Positions 47,119-56,351 of a stretch of DNA of 64,000 nt are shown here, piece after piece. How positions within the stretch are numbered: position 1 is the first letter of the stretch; each line of letters opens with the position of its first letter. Source of the stretch: Hyphomicrobium_A sp963724945 (GTDB lineage Bacteria > Pseudomonadota > Alphaproteobacteria > Rhizobiales > Hyphomicrobiaceae); assembly GCA_963724945.1 (NCBI GenBank), contig CAVRWL010000002.1:62001-126000 (forward strand), given 5' to 3'. The notes under the pieces are model-generated. The model saw nothing but the letters and a program-made list of their open reading frames with translations. It was not told the origin of the DNA and searched no databases. A program made the translations under genes and the position numbers.

Positions 47119-47727
47119 CTACTTGATCTCGGTCCAATCGTGAGCTTGACAGCCCTTGCCTTCGTCCTGGCAGAGTTTGCCGGGCAAGCGCACCAGAAAG
47201 AGCTTCCAGGACTTGGGCTTCAGCTCGCCGTCGAACTTGGCGACCGCCGACTTCGCGCTGTCGCTGTAAAGGCTGATATGCCAATGCGATTTCAGGCCCT
47301 CGAAGCCGCTCTTGCGCAACAGCGGAGCGAGCTTGCGCGTGAGCATGGCGCTCTTGAAGGAAATACCCCAGCGTTTGCCGAAGGAGTGGCTGAGCAGGAT
47401 CTCCTGGTAATCCTTCTTGTAGCTCTTGGAGGCGAAGCTGTAGGGCTTGCCGCCCTCCGCCTGGCGCCAGGCCTTTTGCAGCGCCTGCGCCATGCTACCG
47501 TTGCAGAGGTGATTGGCGCTGAAGCCCGTGAGCGTCGCGTGATAGCCGCCCCAGCGCACGCCCTTCTGAAATCCCGGAGACAGGTAGACCGCATACGCGT
47601 GCTCGCGGCAGCCGGCGGCGCGAGCGTCATCGATGAGCGCGGCGCCGGCGAGCGCCGGCAATAGGAGCAAGGCCAGACGTTGCACGCGTGCCAGGCCCGA
47701 TCCACTGCGAACTACGGCAGCTCTCAT
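47119..47727 (-). CDS. Exported 2H-phosphoesterase-like protein coupled to cdh
   Basis: A 202-residue exported protein. A signal peptide (about 1-38, ending ARA) is followed by a mature part with two His-x-Thr/Ser motifs, HATLT near residue 63 and HISLY near 149, the signature spacing and form of 2H phosphoesterases, which cleave cyclic phosphates or 2',5' bonds. Four cysteines suit a periplasmic location. Its ATG overlaps the stop of cdh (ATGA), so the two are translated together. The assignment rests on motifs only; no close family is recognised. Confidence 0.6.
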   Translation of the reverse strand: MRAAVVRSGSGLARVQRLALLLLPALAGAALIDDARAAGCREHAYAVYLSPGFQKGVRWGGYHATLTGFSANHLCNGSMAQALQKAWRQAEGGKPYSFASKSYKKDYQEILLSHSFGKRWGISFKSAMLTRKLAPLLRKSGFEGLKSHWHISLYSDSAKSAVAKFDGELKPKSWKLFLVRLPGKLCQDEGKGCQAHDWTEIK

Positions 47728-48449
47728 TTCTTCTTGCCGCAATGGCTGTCGAGCAGCTCTTCCCCGTGAGCGCGGTTCGTCGAATGCGTGAAGTCGTTGA
47801 GGATGTAGTATCCGCTCTTTGCCCCGGTCACGACGATGGTCTCCTGCTCCATCACCGACCGCTTGCTGCCGATTTTGCTGTAGACCATGCGGAAGGGATC
47901 GTGGCCGCCTTTAAGGCTCTTGACGTGACGGGCATAATAGGTGTGCCCGGCAAGGGAGATCTTCGACCAAGCGGTCGACGAGATGTGCGCGCGGTGCAGC
48001 GCGTCGCCGACCGTCTTCTTCATGCAGGTCATGTGGATATGCAGCTGGTCCTGGCTGCGGCCGGTCTTGGAGTTGATCGCAAGACCGATCTGCCAGGGAG
48101 AGCGGCCGTGGAAGTAGCGCTTCGCTTGCCCCCACGCGTAGCGCCAATAGGGCAGGGCCTTGGGCGCCAAGATCTTGGGGTCCTCGATGCCAGTTATGAT
48201 CGCGGTTGGCACGAAGAGGTATTCCTGGTTGTGCTCTTCGAACACTACGTAGCCGCGCGGCGAGGAATACTTGCACCCACTCGGCAGCGATCTATGCTGC
48301 TTGGCGGCCGCGACGCAATTCTGCGTCGCTCGCAGCAAATCGCCGCGCGATCTCTGGCCGTCGGCCGCGGGCACCCTCGCGGCGCAAGCCAGCCCTGCAA
48401 CGAGCGCAAGGCGCGCGAGACTTACCCACGGGAGCAACGGGCGCTGCAT
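47724..48449 (-). CDS. cdh: CDP-diacylglycerol pyrophosphatase
   Basis: Periplasmic or membrane-facing HIT-superfamily hydrolase that splits CDP-diacylglycerol to phosphatidate and CMP. 241 residues with an N-terminal hydrophobic leader. Visible: EYLFVPTAIITGIEDPKI, WRYAWGQAK and the HIT-like active site QLHIHMTCMK near residue 137, the nucleophile His being the second. It is followed by the overlapping 2H-like gene. Confidence 0.9.
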   Translation of the reverse strand: MQRPLLPWVSLARLALVAGLACAARVPAADGQRSRGDLLRATQNCVAAAKQHRSLPSGCKYSSPRGYVVFEEHNQEYLFVPTAIITGIEDPKILAPKALPYWRYAWGQAKRYFHGRSPWQIGLAINSKTGRSQDQLHIHMTCMKKTVGDALHRAHISSTAWSKISLAGHTYYARHVKSLKGGHDPFRMVYSKIGSKRSVMEQETIVVTGAKSGYYILNDFTHSTNRAHGEELLDSHCGKKK

Positions 48450-48720
48450 CGATCGATGCGTCTCCTTCCCTGTCGAGGTGATTTGGAGCCTTCAGGACGC
48501 GCGCCCGCCCTGGTGCCGTCACAGTAGGCCAGCCGAAAATGAATACTTCGACGGCGCGAAAAATAAGATTTTGCGCAAGAGACCTGCAACGCGGCGTCCT
48601 CAGGGCGGCTAAGTCTGCTTCAGTTGATTGGACAACGAGAAGCGCGCGGCTGTTTGCCGGGCTGCTTGACGGGCCTCGGCTTCCGCGCCGTTTAAGAGGC
48701 CGTCGGCAGCCGGAGGCCTC

Positions 48721-49143
48721 ATGAGCTACGACGACAGCAACGTGTTCGCCAAGATCCTGCGCGGCGAGATTCCCTCCCACAAGGTCTACGAGGACGCCGA
48801 CGCGCTCGTCTTCATGGACGCCATGCCGCAAGCCTCCGGCCACACGCTCGTCGTGCCCAAGACCGCTTCGCGCAACCTGCTCGACGCCGACCCCGAGGTG
48901 CTCGCGCGCATGGCGCCGCTCGTGCAGAGGATCGCGCGCGCGGTCATGAAGGCCTTCGATGCCGACGGCGTCACGGTGGTGCAGTTCAACGAGCCGGCGA
49001 GCGGACAGACGGTGTTCCATCTGCATTTTCATGTGATCCCGCGCCACGAGGGCACACCCCTGATGCCGCACAGCCGCACCATGGAGAAACCCGACGTGCT
49101 CGCCGCCAACGCGGAAAAGATCCGCAAGGCCTTGGGCCCGTGA
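48721..49143 (+). CDS. HIT family hydrolase (HinT-like)
   Basis: Purine nucleoside phosphoramidase-type protein, 140 residues. KILRGEIPSHKVYEDADALVF and GHTLVVPK mark the fold; the HxHxHxx motif is HLHFHVIPR near residue 100. Physiological substrate unknown. GGAGGCCTC precedes the ATG. The stop overlaps the next gene as GTGA. Confidence 0.93.
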   Translation: MSYDDSNVFAKILRGEIPSHKVYEDADALVFMDAMPQASGHTLVVPKTASRNLLDADPEVLARMAPLVQRIARAVMKAFDADGVTVVQFNEPASGQTVFHLHFHVIPRHEGTPLMPHSRTMEKPDVLAANAEKIRKALGP

Positions 49144-49784
49144 CGCGCGTCCTCGTCATCGGTGCAAGCCGCGGGATCGGCCTGGAGACCGTGAAGGCGC
49201 TGCTCGCCGCCGGCTCAAACGTGCGCGCGCTCGCGCGCTCGGCGAGCAGAATCGCGATCGATGATCCGCATCTTGAGAAAGTCGATGGCGACGCGCTCGA
49301 CAAGGCGACGGTCGAGCGGGCGCTTGTCGGCGTCGACGCCGTGGTGCAGAGCCTCGGCGTCGATTTCGGGCCCGATGCCGTCCTCAAGGGAACGACGCTC
49401 TTCTCCAAGTCGACGCGCGTGCTCGTCGACGCCATGCGTAACGTGGGCGTCAGGCGGCTGATTGTCGTGACGGGTGCGGGCGCCGGAGATAGCCGCGGCC
49501 ACGGAGGCTTCTTGTTTGACAGGGTTGTATTCCCACTGGTCTTAAAGCGGGTCTACGACGACAAGGACGTGGCCGAGCAGATAGTAAAGGCAAGCGGCCT
49601 CGAGTGGACCATCGCCCGTCCGGGCGGCTTGACGAACGGCGCGGCAACCGGCCGCTACCATGTGCTGACCGACCCCGAAACGTGGCGCGGTGGCTTTATT
49701 TCGCGCGCCGACGTCGCCGACTTCCTCGCCAAAGAGATCGCCGACCGCGGCTACGTGGGCAAGACCCCGGTGTTGATCGGTTAG
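49140..49784 (+). CDS. NAD(P)-binding SDR-type protein
   Basis: A 214-residue Rossmann protein of the atypical SDR/NAD(P)H-binding group. The dinucleotide loop is VLVIGASRGIGLE (about 4-16). The substrate-side RPGGLTNG (about 160) is as in BVR-B-type members, and the catalytic YxxxK of classic SDRs is absent. The start is GTG overlapping the HIT stop, so translation is coupled. Function unknown. Confidence 0.85.
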   Translation: MTRVLVIGASRGIGLETVKALLAAGSNVRALARSASRIAIDDPHLEKVDGDALDKATVERALVGVDAVVQSLGVDFGPDAVLKGTTLFSKSTRVLVDAMRNVGVRRLIVVTGAGAGDSRGHGGFLFDRVVFPLVLKRVYDDKDVAEQIVKASGLEWTIARPGGLTNGAATGRYHVLTDPETWRGGFISRADVADFLAKEIADRGYVGKTPVLIG

Positions 49785-49794
49785 AGGCGAACGA

Positions 49795-49823
49795 GGGTGT
49801 CAGGCCCTGAGGGTCCGACACCC
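49795..49823. terminator. Bidirectional hairpin terminator
   Basis: GGGTGTC (49795-49801) and GACACCC (49817-49823) form a 7-bp stem with an inner GGCCC/GGGTCC pairing. It lies between the convergent SDR and NlpD-like genes. No U tract. Confidence 0.6.
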
Positions 49824-49829
49824 GAGCAA

Positions 49830-51188
49830 TCACAGCCGCTCCATGAACGGCACGGGATCCACGGGCTTGGAGCCCTGGCGCAGCTCGAAGTGGAGTTGCG
49901 GCTGATCGACGGAGCCCGTACGCCCGGCCTTGGCGATCACCTGGCCGCGCTGCACTTTGTCCCCGCGCTTGACCAAGAGCTGCTCGTTGTGCGCGTACGC
50001 CGTCACCCAGCCGTTGTCGTGGCGCAAGAGGACGAGGTTGCCGTAGCCTTTGAGCTCGTTGCCGGCGTAGGCGACGGTTCCGGCCTCGGCGGCATGCACC
50101 GGCGTTCCCTGCGGCACGGAGAGGTTGATGCCGTCGTTGTGCGTGCCGTCGTTGCGCTGACCAAAGGCGGCGAGAATCTTGCCTTGCACGGGCCAGCGCA
50201 GCTTGTCGCCGACGGCGGCGCGCGGCGGCGGGTTGATGGCGCCGGTCGAGACGTCGGAGCCGGCCGCGGCGATCTCGCGCCGGTTGATGACGGTCGGCTG
50301 GCGCGTCGATTGTCCGGTCGATTGCACGACCGGCGGAGCGACGGCAACGTGCGTCGTCCCCATCGGTGCCGGCTCGGCGCCGGCCGCGCCCGGCACCCTC
50401 AGAACCGAGCCGACGCGAACGCTGTGCGGATCGGTGATGCCGTTGACGCGCTGCAGCTCTGCGACCTGAACGCCGTAGGATCTGGCGATGCCGTAGACCG
50501 AGTCACCGTTCCGCACCGTGTAGGAGCCGGCGTATTTGGCCCTGGTGGCCGGCGCCAAACTCGGTGGGGGGAGGCTCGGCGGCAGCGTCACGCTTGCGGT
50601 GGTCATCGGCGGCTGGGAGACGGCCGGCCGTGCGTGGTAGCCTTCGGGCAGATAGAGCTTCTGGCCGGGGTGCAGGCTCGGATTGCTGAGGCCGTTCACC
50701 TCCATCAGCTCGGCGACCGACACGCCATGACGGCGCGACAGGCCATAGAGCGTGTCGCCGGGCTGCACCTCGACGCTTTCGCCGGGGCGCACTGGCGACG
50801 GCTGACGGTAGGACGGCTGCGGCTCGCGGCCCCGATCATTGCCGTACGCCGGTTTGCCGTACGACGGGGAGGCATCGGGGAGGTTAGCCGTGGCGACAGT
50901 GCTGTCGCGCAGAGAGCGTGGGGCGGTGTAGCCGCCGCGGTCATATCCACTCGACGTGTTGTATCGCCCCTCGTTGCCCAGATAGCTCGGCCCGCGGTTA
51001 CCGTCCGACGACTGCAAGGACGCCGTCTGCGTGTCCTTCTTGTCGGTCAGGCTGAAGCCGGGAAAGTCGAAGCGCGAGATTTCGGCGCTGCATCCGCCGA
51101 GAAGCCCGGCGATGAGGATGGCGGCTCCGTGCCTAGGGAGGAGAGCGAAAGACGTGCCGCCGCGATGGGAATGCTTAAAACGCATCAT
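49830..51188 (-). CDS. nlpD: NlpD-like lipoprotein: two LysM domains and a degenerate M23 domain
   Basis: Envelope lipoprotein of 452 residues that should activate cell-wall amidases at division. The lipobox is LLGGC (Cys about 33). After a disordered, Ser/Gly/Tyr-rich stretch come LysM 1 (VQPGDTLYGLSRRHGVSVAEL), LysM 2 (VRNGDSVYGIARSYGVQVAEL) and a C-terminal M23/LytM domain. There GTHNDGIN keeps the first zinc His/Asp, but the final HxH motif reads PQLHFELR, the first His being Gln, as in non-catalytic NlpD/EnvC. The start follows AAGGGTG. Last gene of the tat-serS-surE block. Confidence 0.9.
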   Translation of the reverse strand: MMRFKHSHRGGTSFALLPRHGAAILIAGLLGGCSAEISRFDFPGFSLTDKKDTQTASLQSSDGNRGPSYLGNEGRYNTSSGYDRGGYTAPRSLRDSTVATANLPDASPSYGKPAYGNDRGREPQPSYRQPSPVRPGESVEVQPGDTLYGLSRRHGVSVAELMEVNGLSNPSLHPGQKLYLPEGYHARPAVSQPPMTTASVTLPPSLPPPSLAPATRAKYAGSYTVRNGDSVYGIARSYGVQVAELQRVNGITDPHSVRVGSVLRVPGAAGAEPAPMGTTHVAVAPPVVQSTGQSTRQPTVINRREIAAAGSDVSTGAINPPPRAAVGDKLRWPVQGKILAAFGQRNDGTHNDGINLSVPQGTPVHAAEAGTVAYAGNELKGYGNLVLLRHDNGWVTAYAHNEQLLVKRGDKVQRGQVIAKAGRTGSVDQPQLHFELRQGSKPVDPVPFMERL

Positions 51189-51393
51189 GATACGCACCCT
51201 TACTGCCAACCTTTGATTAACCGTTAAGGGGTTAACGAACCCTTAAGGGGCGGCAGAATTGCTCTGGTTTGACCTTCGATCCCGGGCGAACCGGCGGGTG
51301 CCGAACTCATGTGTGATCCGCTTGGAGGCGTACGCGGGGAATGTGCTGGGATGACGACGCGGACGCGACAAGAAGTGGGCGGAGCGGTGGCGG

Positions 51394-52188
51394 CTAGCCG
51401 CGCGTGGCGGCCTTGGGCTTAGCGGCTGAGGCGAACGCGTCGCGCAGCGTCGCACACGTCGCCTCGTGCGTGAGGTTCAAGCGCAACGGCGTCACCGAGA
51501 TGCACTTGGCGTCGATCGCGGCGAGATCGGTGCCGGCGACGAGCGTCGAGGGCGGGCGCTCGAACCCGAACCAGAAGTAGGGCATGCCCCACGGATCGGC
51601 GCGCTTGTCGATGTTGAGCAGCGCCTGGTCGCGGCGCCCTTGGGTCGTCACCTCGACGCCGGCGACGTCGCGCGGTGCGCACGGCGGATAGTTGACGTTG
51701 ATGACGATGCCCGTCGGCCAGCCGATCTCCAACAGCCGCGACACTAGACCGGGCCCGTACTCGAGCGCGGTCTCCCAGTGGATCTCGCCCTCCTCGACCG
51801 AGCCGCCGGTCTGGCTCATGGCGATCGAGCGAATGCCTAAGAGCGTGCCCTCGATCGCGGCGGCGATCGTGCCCGAATAGGTCACGTCCTCGGCGAGGTT
51901 GGAGCCGTGGTTGACGCCCGAAAGGACGAGGTCGGGTGGGTGATCGATCAGCAGATGGCGCACGCCCATGATGACGCAGTCGGTCGGCGTGCCGCGGACG
52001 ACGTAGGTGCGCGCATCTGTCTGCCTCAGGCGCAAGGGCTCGTGCAGCGTCATGGAGTGGGAGGCGCCCGATTGGTTCGACTCCGGCGCGATCACCCAAA
52101 CGTCGGAGGAGAGCTGCTCGGCGAGGAGGCGCAGGACATTGAGGCCCTCGGCCGCAATGCCGTCGTCGTTGGTGACCAGGATGCGCAT
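51394..52188 (-). CDS. surE: 5'-nucleotidase SurE
   Basis: Metal-dependent nucleoside monophosphatase, 264 residues. The family opens MRILVTNDDGIAAEGL (Asp-Asp metal site), with NQSGASHSMTLHEPLR, LVLSGVNHGSNLAEDVTYSGTIAAA and the C-terminal SVTPLRLNLTHEA. A pcm gene usually follows surE before nlpD in this order; the 205-base gap here has none. Confidence 0.95.
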   Translation of the reverse strand: MRILVTNDDGIAAEGLNVLRLLAEQLSSDVWVIAPESNQSGASHSMTLHEPLRLRQTDARTYVVRGTPTDCVIMGVRHLLIDHPPDLVLSGVNHGSNLAEDVTYSGTIAAAIEGTLLGIRSIAMSQTGGSVEEGEIHWETALEYGPGLVSRLLEIGWPTGIVINVNYPPCAPRDVAGVEVTTQGRRDQALLNIDKRADPWGMPYFWFGFERPPSTLVAGTDLAAIDAKCISVTPLRLNLTHEATCATLRDAFASAAKPKAATRG

Positions 52189-52195
52189 GGGCCGA

Positions 52196-53636
52196 TCAGC
52201 TTGCCTTCTCGATTTTCTTCATACCGCCCATGTAGGGGTGAAGCGCGTCCGGAATTGTGACGGAGCCGTCGGCCTCTTGATAGTTCTCGAGAACCGCGAT
52301 CAGCGTGCGCCCGACCGCGAGCCCGGAGCCGTTGAGCGTGTGCACGTAGCGCGAGTCTTTTCGAGCCCTTCGGCCGGTAGCGGGCGTTCATGCGCCGCGC
52401 CTGGAACTCGCCGCACACCGAGCACGAGGAAATCTCGCGGTAGGTGTCCTCGCCCGGCAGCCACACCTCGATGTCGTAGGTTTTCTGCGAGGCAAAGCCC
52501 ATGTCGCCGGTGCACAAGAGGATGGTGCGGAAGGGCAGACCGAGCCGCTTCAGGACCTCCTCGGCGCAAGACGTCATGCGCTCGTGCTCGGCGAGGCTTT
52601 CCTCGGGCGTGGTGATGGAGACGAGCTCGACCTTGGAGAACTGGTGCTGGCGGATCATGCCGCGCGTGTCCTTGCCGGCGGCGCCGGCTTCGGAGCGGAA
52701 GCAGGGCGTGCGGGCCGTGACGCGCATCGGCAGCTCCACCTCGTCGAGTGATCTACTGGCGCACGAGGTTCGTGAGCGGCACCTCGGCGGTGGGGATCGA
52801 GCCAGCGTCTCCGATCACTGTGCATTGTCGGCTCGTCACTCGCAATCTCCGCCTCAAACTTCATCTGCCGCCTCGCGGATCCTTCCTCCCGTTGAGCCTG
52901 CAAAATCTCGTCTCGATCGCTCATCATGGCCTTCTTCAAGTTCGCTTTCGAACTCAGTGCATCGAGTACGAAATGAACTGATCCTCGGCGAACTTCGGCA
53001 ATTGTGCCGTGCCGAACATCGCCTCGTCGCTCACCAGCAGCGGCGGATTGATCTCCGAGTAGCCGAATCTCGCCGTCGTGTGCAGGTCGAGCATGAAGGC
53101 GGCGAGCGCGCGCTCCAGCCGCGCCAAGCCCCCTTCAACACGACGAAGCGCGCGCCGGAAATCTTCGCCGCCGTCTCGAAGTCCATCAGGCCCAACGCCT
53201 CGCCGATCTCGAAGTGCTGCTTCGGCTTGAACGAGAACTTCTTCGGCTTGCCGACCTTGCGGATCTCCTTGTTGTCCTTCTCGTCTTGCCGAGCGGCACG
53301 TCGTCGAGCGGCAGGTTGGGAATGACGGAGAGCGCATCCTTGAGCTTGGCGTCGAGTTGCCGCTCCTCCGCCTCGCCGCCCTGGATGACCTCTTTCAGCT
53401 CCGCGACCTCGGCCATGAGCTTCTTCGGCCGCCGCCTCGTCCTTGGCCGCCTTGGCCTTGCCGATCTCTTTCGACGCCGCGTTGCGCCGCGCCTGCGCCT
53501 CCTGCAGCCGCGTCACGACCTTGCGCCGCTCCTCGTCGAGCGCGATCAGCGCCTTCGCTTGCGGCGCAAGCCCGCGCTTTTTCAGCCCGGCGTCGAAAGC
53601 CTCGGCGTTGTCTCGGATCCACTTGATGTCGAACAC
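52196..53636 (-). CDS. serS: Seryl-tRNA synthetase, broken by several frameshifts
   Basis: Class II synthetase charging tRNA(Ser). The gene is seen in pieces: N-terminal coiled-coil arm from FDIKWIRDNAEAFD (GTG start); a break near 53424 (extra A; KLMAEVAELKE continues); near 53286 (missing G; GKDEKDNKEIRK); near 53135 in a G run (missing G; KGGLARLERALAAFML); then a disturbed stretch 52740-52985; the catalytic core PMRVTARTPCFRSEAG, RGMIRQHQFSKVEL and ISSCSVCGEFQARR; and a break near 52357 in an A run (extra A; SKDSRYVHTLNGSG). It ends GGMKKIEKAS. The breaks fall mostly in short runs and this enzyme is essential, so sequence error is the likely cause. Confidence 0.9.
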
Positions 53637-53710
53637 GGGCGATGGGCCTCGTCGCAATCGATGGAATGTTGGCGGTGCTATAGGGCGGCTTTGGGCGGCA
53701 AGTCCAGCGG

Positions 53711-54515
53711 CTATGTCGTTCCCGAGGACGCCTGCGCGGCGGCCTGCTGCCTCTCCACCCGCTGCACCGCCCAGATCGACACCTCGTAAAGCGCAAGCGT
53801 CGGCAGCATCATGGCGAGCATCGAGAAGGGATCGGGCGGCGACAGGAAGGCCGCCACCGCCGTGATGCCGAGGATCGCGTAGCGCCGCCCCTTCTTGAGC
53901 ACATCGGCGGTGATGAGCCCGGCACGCGCGAGCAGCGTCAGCGCCACCGGCAGCTGGAAGCAGATGCCGAACCCGATGATGAGGTTCATGATCAGCGCCA
54001 GGTACTCGGAGACGCGCGCCTGCAGGCGGATCTGAACTTGTCCGCTCGTCTCCTGCATCGACAAGAAGAAGTGCATCGCCACCGGCATGACGACGAAATA
54101 GACGAGCAGCGCGCCCATGAGGAACAGCACGGGCGTCGCCGCGAGATAGGGCAGGAATGCCTTGCGCTCGTTCTTGTAGAGCCCCGGCGCCACGAACTTG
54201 TAGAGCTGGATGGCGATGATCGGAAAGGAGATGCACACCGCCCCGAACAGCGCGAGCTTCATCTGCGTGAAGAGAAACTCCTGCGGCGCGGTGTAGATCA
54301 TCTCGATCGGGGCGCCGCCACCACTCGCCCACTTATAGGGGAGCACCAAAATGTTGTAGATCTGCTTGGCGAAGATGAAGCAGACGACGAACGAGGCCCC
54401 CACCGCAGTGAGCGACCAGATGAGCCGCTGCCTCAGCTCGACCAGATGCGTCAAGCAGCGGCGCCTTGGAGGCGTCGATGTCGTCCTGTCCGGGCCGCTC
54501 AGTGACCTCGTCCAC
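53711..54515 (-). CDS. tatC: Sec-independent translocase TatC, with one frameshift
   Basis: Receptor subunit of the twin-arginine pathway, six helices. The GTG start gives DEVTERPGQDDIDASKAPLL. At about 54453 one base must be removed so that THLVELRQRLIWSL follows, which is the conserved TatC start. Conserved: TAPQEFLFTQMKLALFG, FGICFQLPVAL, LSPPDPFSM. Corrected length is about 267 residues. It is preceded by tatB, two bases away. Confidence 0.93.
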
Positions 54516-54517
54516 CG

Positions 54518-54943
54518 CTATGTCCCGGTCTTCTCGGTATTCTCGGTATTCTCGGTCTTCTCGATCTGGTCGGTTGGGTCAGTCTGAGCGCGCGGCTCTT
54601 GCGGCGCGGGGGCAGCTTCGCCCGCGCTCCCGACCTCGGCCGAGACGCTTTCGCGCGCACTGTCGACGCCGAGACGCTTCGTCTCCACGTTGTCGTCGAT
54701 GGCAGCCTCCTCGATCGTCGCGCGCATCTCGCGGCCCACGCTCTCGAAGTCCTTCTTGAGATCCTCAAGCTCCGCCTCGCGGATCGCCTCGTCGAGCTGC
54801 GCGCGGAAATCGGCGGCGTGCCGACGGACCACGCCGAGATACTTGCCGACCGTGCGCAACAGAACGGGGAGGTCCTTGGGGCCCACCACGATCAGGGCAA
54901 CGATCACGAGGATCAACAGTTTGCTTGACGTGATGTCGAACAT
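54518..54943 (-). CDS. tatB: Twin-arginine translocase TatB
   Basis: A 141-residue TatB: N-terminal membrane helix (SKLLILVIVALIVVGPKDLP, with the Gly-Pro hinge), then the amphipathic helix LLRTVGKYLGVVRRHAADFRAQLDEAI. The tail is acidic, ending in short repeats EKTENTENTEKTG coded by a 9-base tandem repeat. Together with TatA and TatC it exports folded proteins. Confidence 0.95.
   Translation of the reverse strand: MFDITSSKLLILVIVALIVVGPKDLPVLLRTVGKYLGVVRRHAADFRAQLDEAIREAELEDLKKDFESVGREMRATIEEAAIDDNVETKRLGVDSARESVSAEVGSAGEAAPAPQEPRAQTDPTDQIEKTENTENTEKTGT
54531..54566. repeat. 9-bp tandem repeat in the tatB 3' end
   Basis: The unit TTCTCGGTA occurs about four times (the last two copies with changes) and encodes the E-N/K-T repeats at the end of TatB. 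Repeat number may vary between strains. Confidence 0.75.
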
Positions 54944-55030
54944 GCGCCGTTCCAATGGCCGATGCGGCCGGCGTGTTCAAGGACAAAGCCAAAAACCGCG
55001 CCTCGCTCTCCGGGGGCGGCCCGCGCCGCG

Positions 55031-55264
55031 TCAGCCGGTCTTGCTGCCGTCGCGATCCCGCTCCGTCACTTTCGATGCCGGGTGATCGATCACCTTGGGC
55101 GACTCCTTGGGCTTGTCCTCGTCCTCATCGTCCGACAAGCCCTTCTTGAAGCTCTTGATGCCTTTGGCCATGTCGCCCATGATCGACGAGATACGGCCGC
55201 TGCCACCGAAGATGAGAAGCGCAACGAGCGCGAGGATGAGCAAATGCCAGCCGCTCAAACCCAT
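55031..55264 (-). CDS. tatA: Twin-arginine translocase TatA
   Basis: A 77-residue pore-forming subunit. Membrane helix GLSGWHLLILALVALLIFG, then the amphipathic helix GDMAKGIKSFKKGL and an acidic Asp/Glu/Lys tail. First of tatA-tatB-tatC. Confidence 0.95.
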   Translation of the reverse strand: MGLSGWHLLILALVALLIFGGSGRISSIMGDMAKGIKSFKKGLSDDEDEDKPKESPKVIDHPASKVTERDRDGSKTG

Positions 55265-55496
55265 TGTCTGTTGCTCCTCGGATCCTCGTAAGTTTCAATG
55301 CAAGATATTGCAGAAAGCGGCAGGCCCTGCAAGGGCGCGGCCGCCCAGCAATAAAGCTAACTCGTTACGAAATCATCATTTTCTTGGGGTTTTGGGCCGA
55401 AAGGTCGCCGGCCCGGCCGGCAACGCGGCCAATCGTCGGTGCAGCGGTGATCGCGCCAAACGAGCGGTCACCTTAGAGCGATAACGTGAGGCCGCC

Positions 55497-56321
55497 TCAC
55501 GACTTATCGGCCTCGTCCTCCTCAGGCTCGTCCTCCTCAGGCATGGGCGCCGCCGTCTCATCCTCCTCCTCGTCCTCGCCGGCATCGAGCGGGAGCTCAT
55601 CGGGCATCAGCGCCGCCACGTCGCTCGGCTCAGGGACAGAGAAATCGGGCGGCAGGTTGCCATCAAGGAGCCCTGACGCCCTCAGCTCCGACAGTCCCGG
55701 CAGGTCCTTGATGCTCTCGAGTCCGAAGTGGCTGAGGAAGGCGTCGGTCGTGCCGTAGGTGACGGGGCGCCCGGGCGCACGCCTGCGCCCGCGCAGACGG
55801 ACCCACCCCGTCTCCAAGAGGATGTCGAGAGTGCCGACCGAGGTCGTGACGCCGCGGATCTCCTCGATCTCGGCGCGCGTCACCGGCTGATGATAGGCGA
55901 TGATCGCCAGCGTCTCGAGCGCGGCCTTCGACAGGCGCCGCTCCTGTACCGCGAAGCGCTCCAACAGGTAGGCGAGATCCTCCGCGGTGCGGAACGCCCA
56001 CTTGCCGGCAACGCGCACCAGATTGACGCCGCGGCCCGCATAGAAGGCCCTAAGCTCCTCCAGAAGGCCGGCGATGTCCTCCTCATCGGCGAGGTGGCTC
56101 TTGAGCTTGGCCTCGTCGAGCGGCTCGGCGGCAGCGAACAGAAGCGCCTCGAGGATCCTCAGCTTCTCGCGATGGTCGGCAAAGGGCAGCGCGGCGACGT
56201 TGCCCATGCCGCCCGCGCGCACGTTGCTGCCGTCCGCCTCCTCGGCGGGAGCATTGTCGTTGACGTCCTGGTTCGGCACCAGGCTCAGACGGGGCGGCTC
56301 CATGCGCTTCTCTTTCGACAT
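55497..56321 (-). CDS. scpB: SMC-ScpA-ScpB condensin subunit ScpB
   Basis: Winged-helix subunit of the SMC complex that organises and segregates the chromosome, 274 residues. The core runs from LRILEALLFAAAEPLDEAKL (about 55-74) to SVGTLDILLETGWVRLRGRR and GRPVTYGTTDAFLSHFGL. An N-terminal 45-residue lead and a strongly acidic tail (EDEEEDETAAPMPEEDE) are typical of alphaproteobacteria. Confidence 0.95.
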   Translation of the reverse strand: MSKEKRMEPPRLSLVPNQDVNDNAPAEEADGSNVRAGGMGNVAALPFADHREKLRILEALLFAAAEPLDEAKLKSHLADEEDIAGLLEELRAFYAGRGVNLVRVAGKWAFRTAEDLAYLLERFAVQERRLSKAALETLAIIAYHQPVTRAEIEEIRGVTTSVGTLDILLETGWVRLRGRRRAPGRPVTYGTTDAFLSHFGLESIKDLPGLSELRASGLLDGNLPPDFSVPEPSDVAALMPDELPLDAGEDEEEDETAAPMPEEDEPEEDEADKS

Positions 56322-56351
56322 TGGTTTTTGCGACGCGACTTGCTCGAACGC

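Noticed and set aside
52196..53636. serS as a true pseudogene
   Set aside because: No second serS is seen in the window, the enzyme is essential, and the breaks are mostly in short runs; sequence error is simpler.
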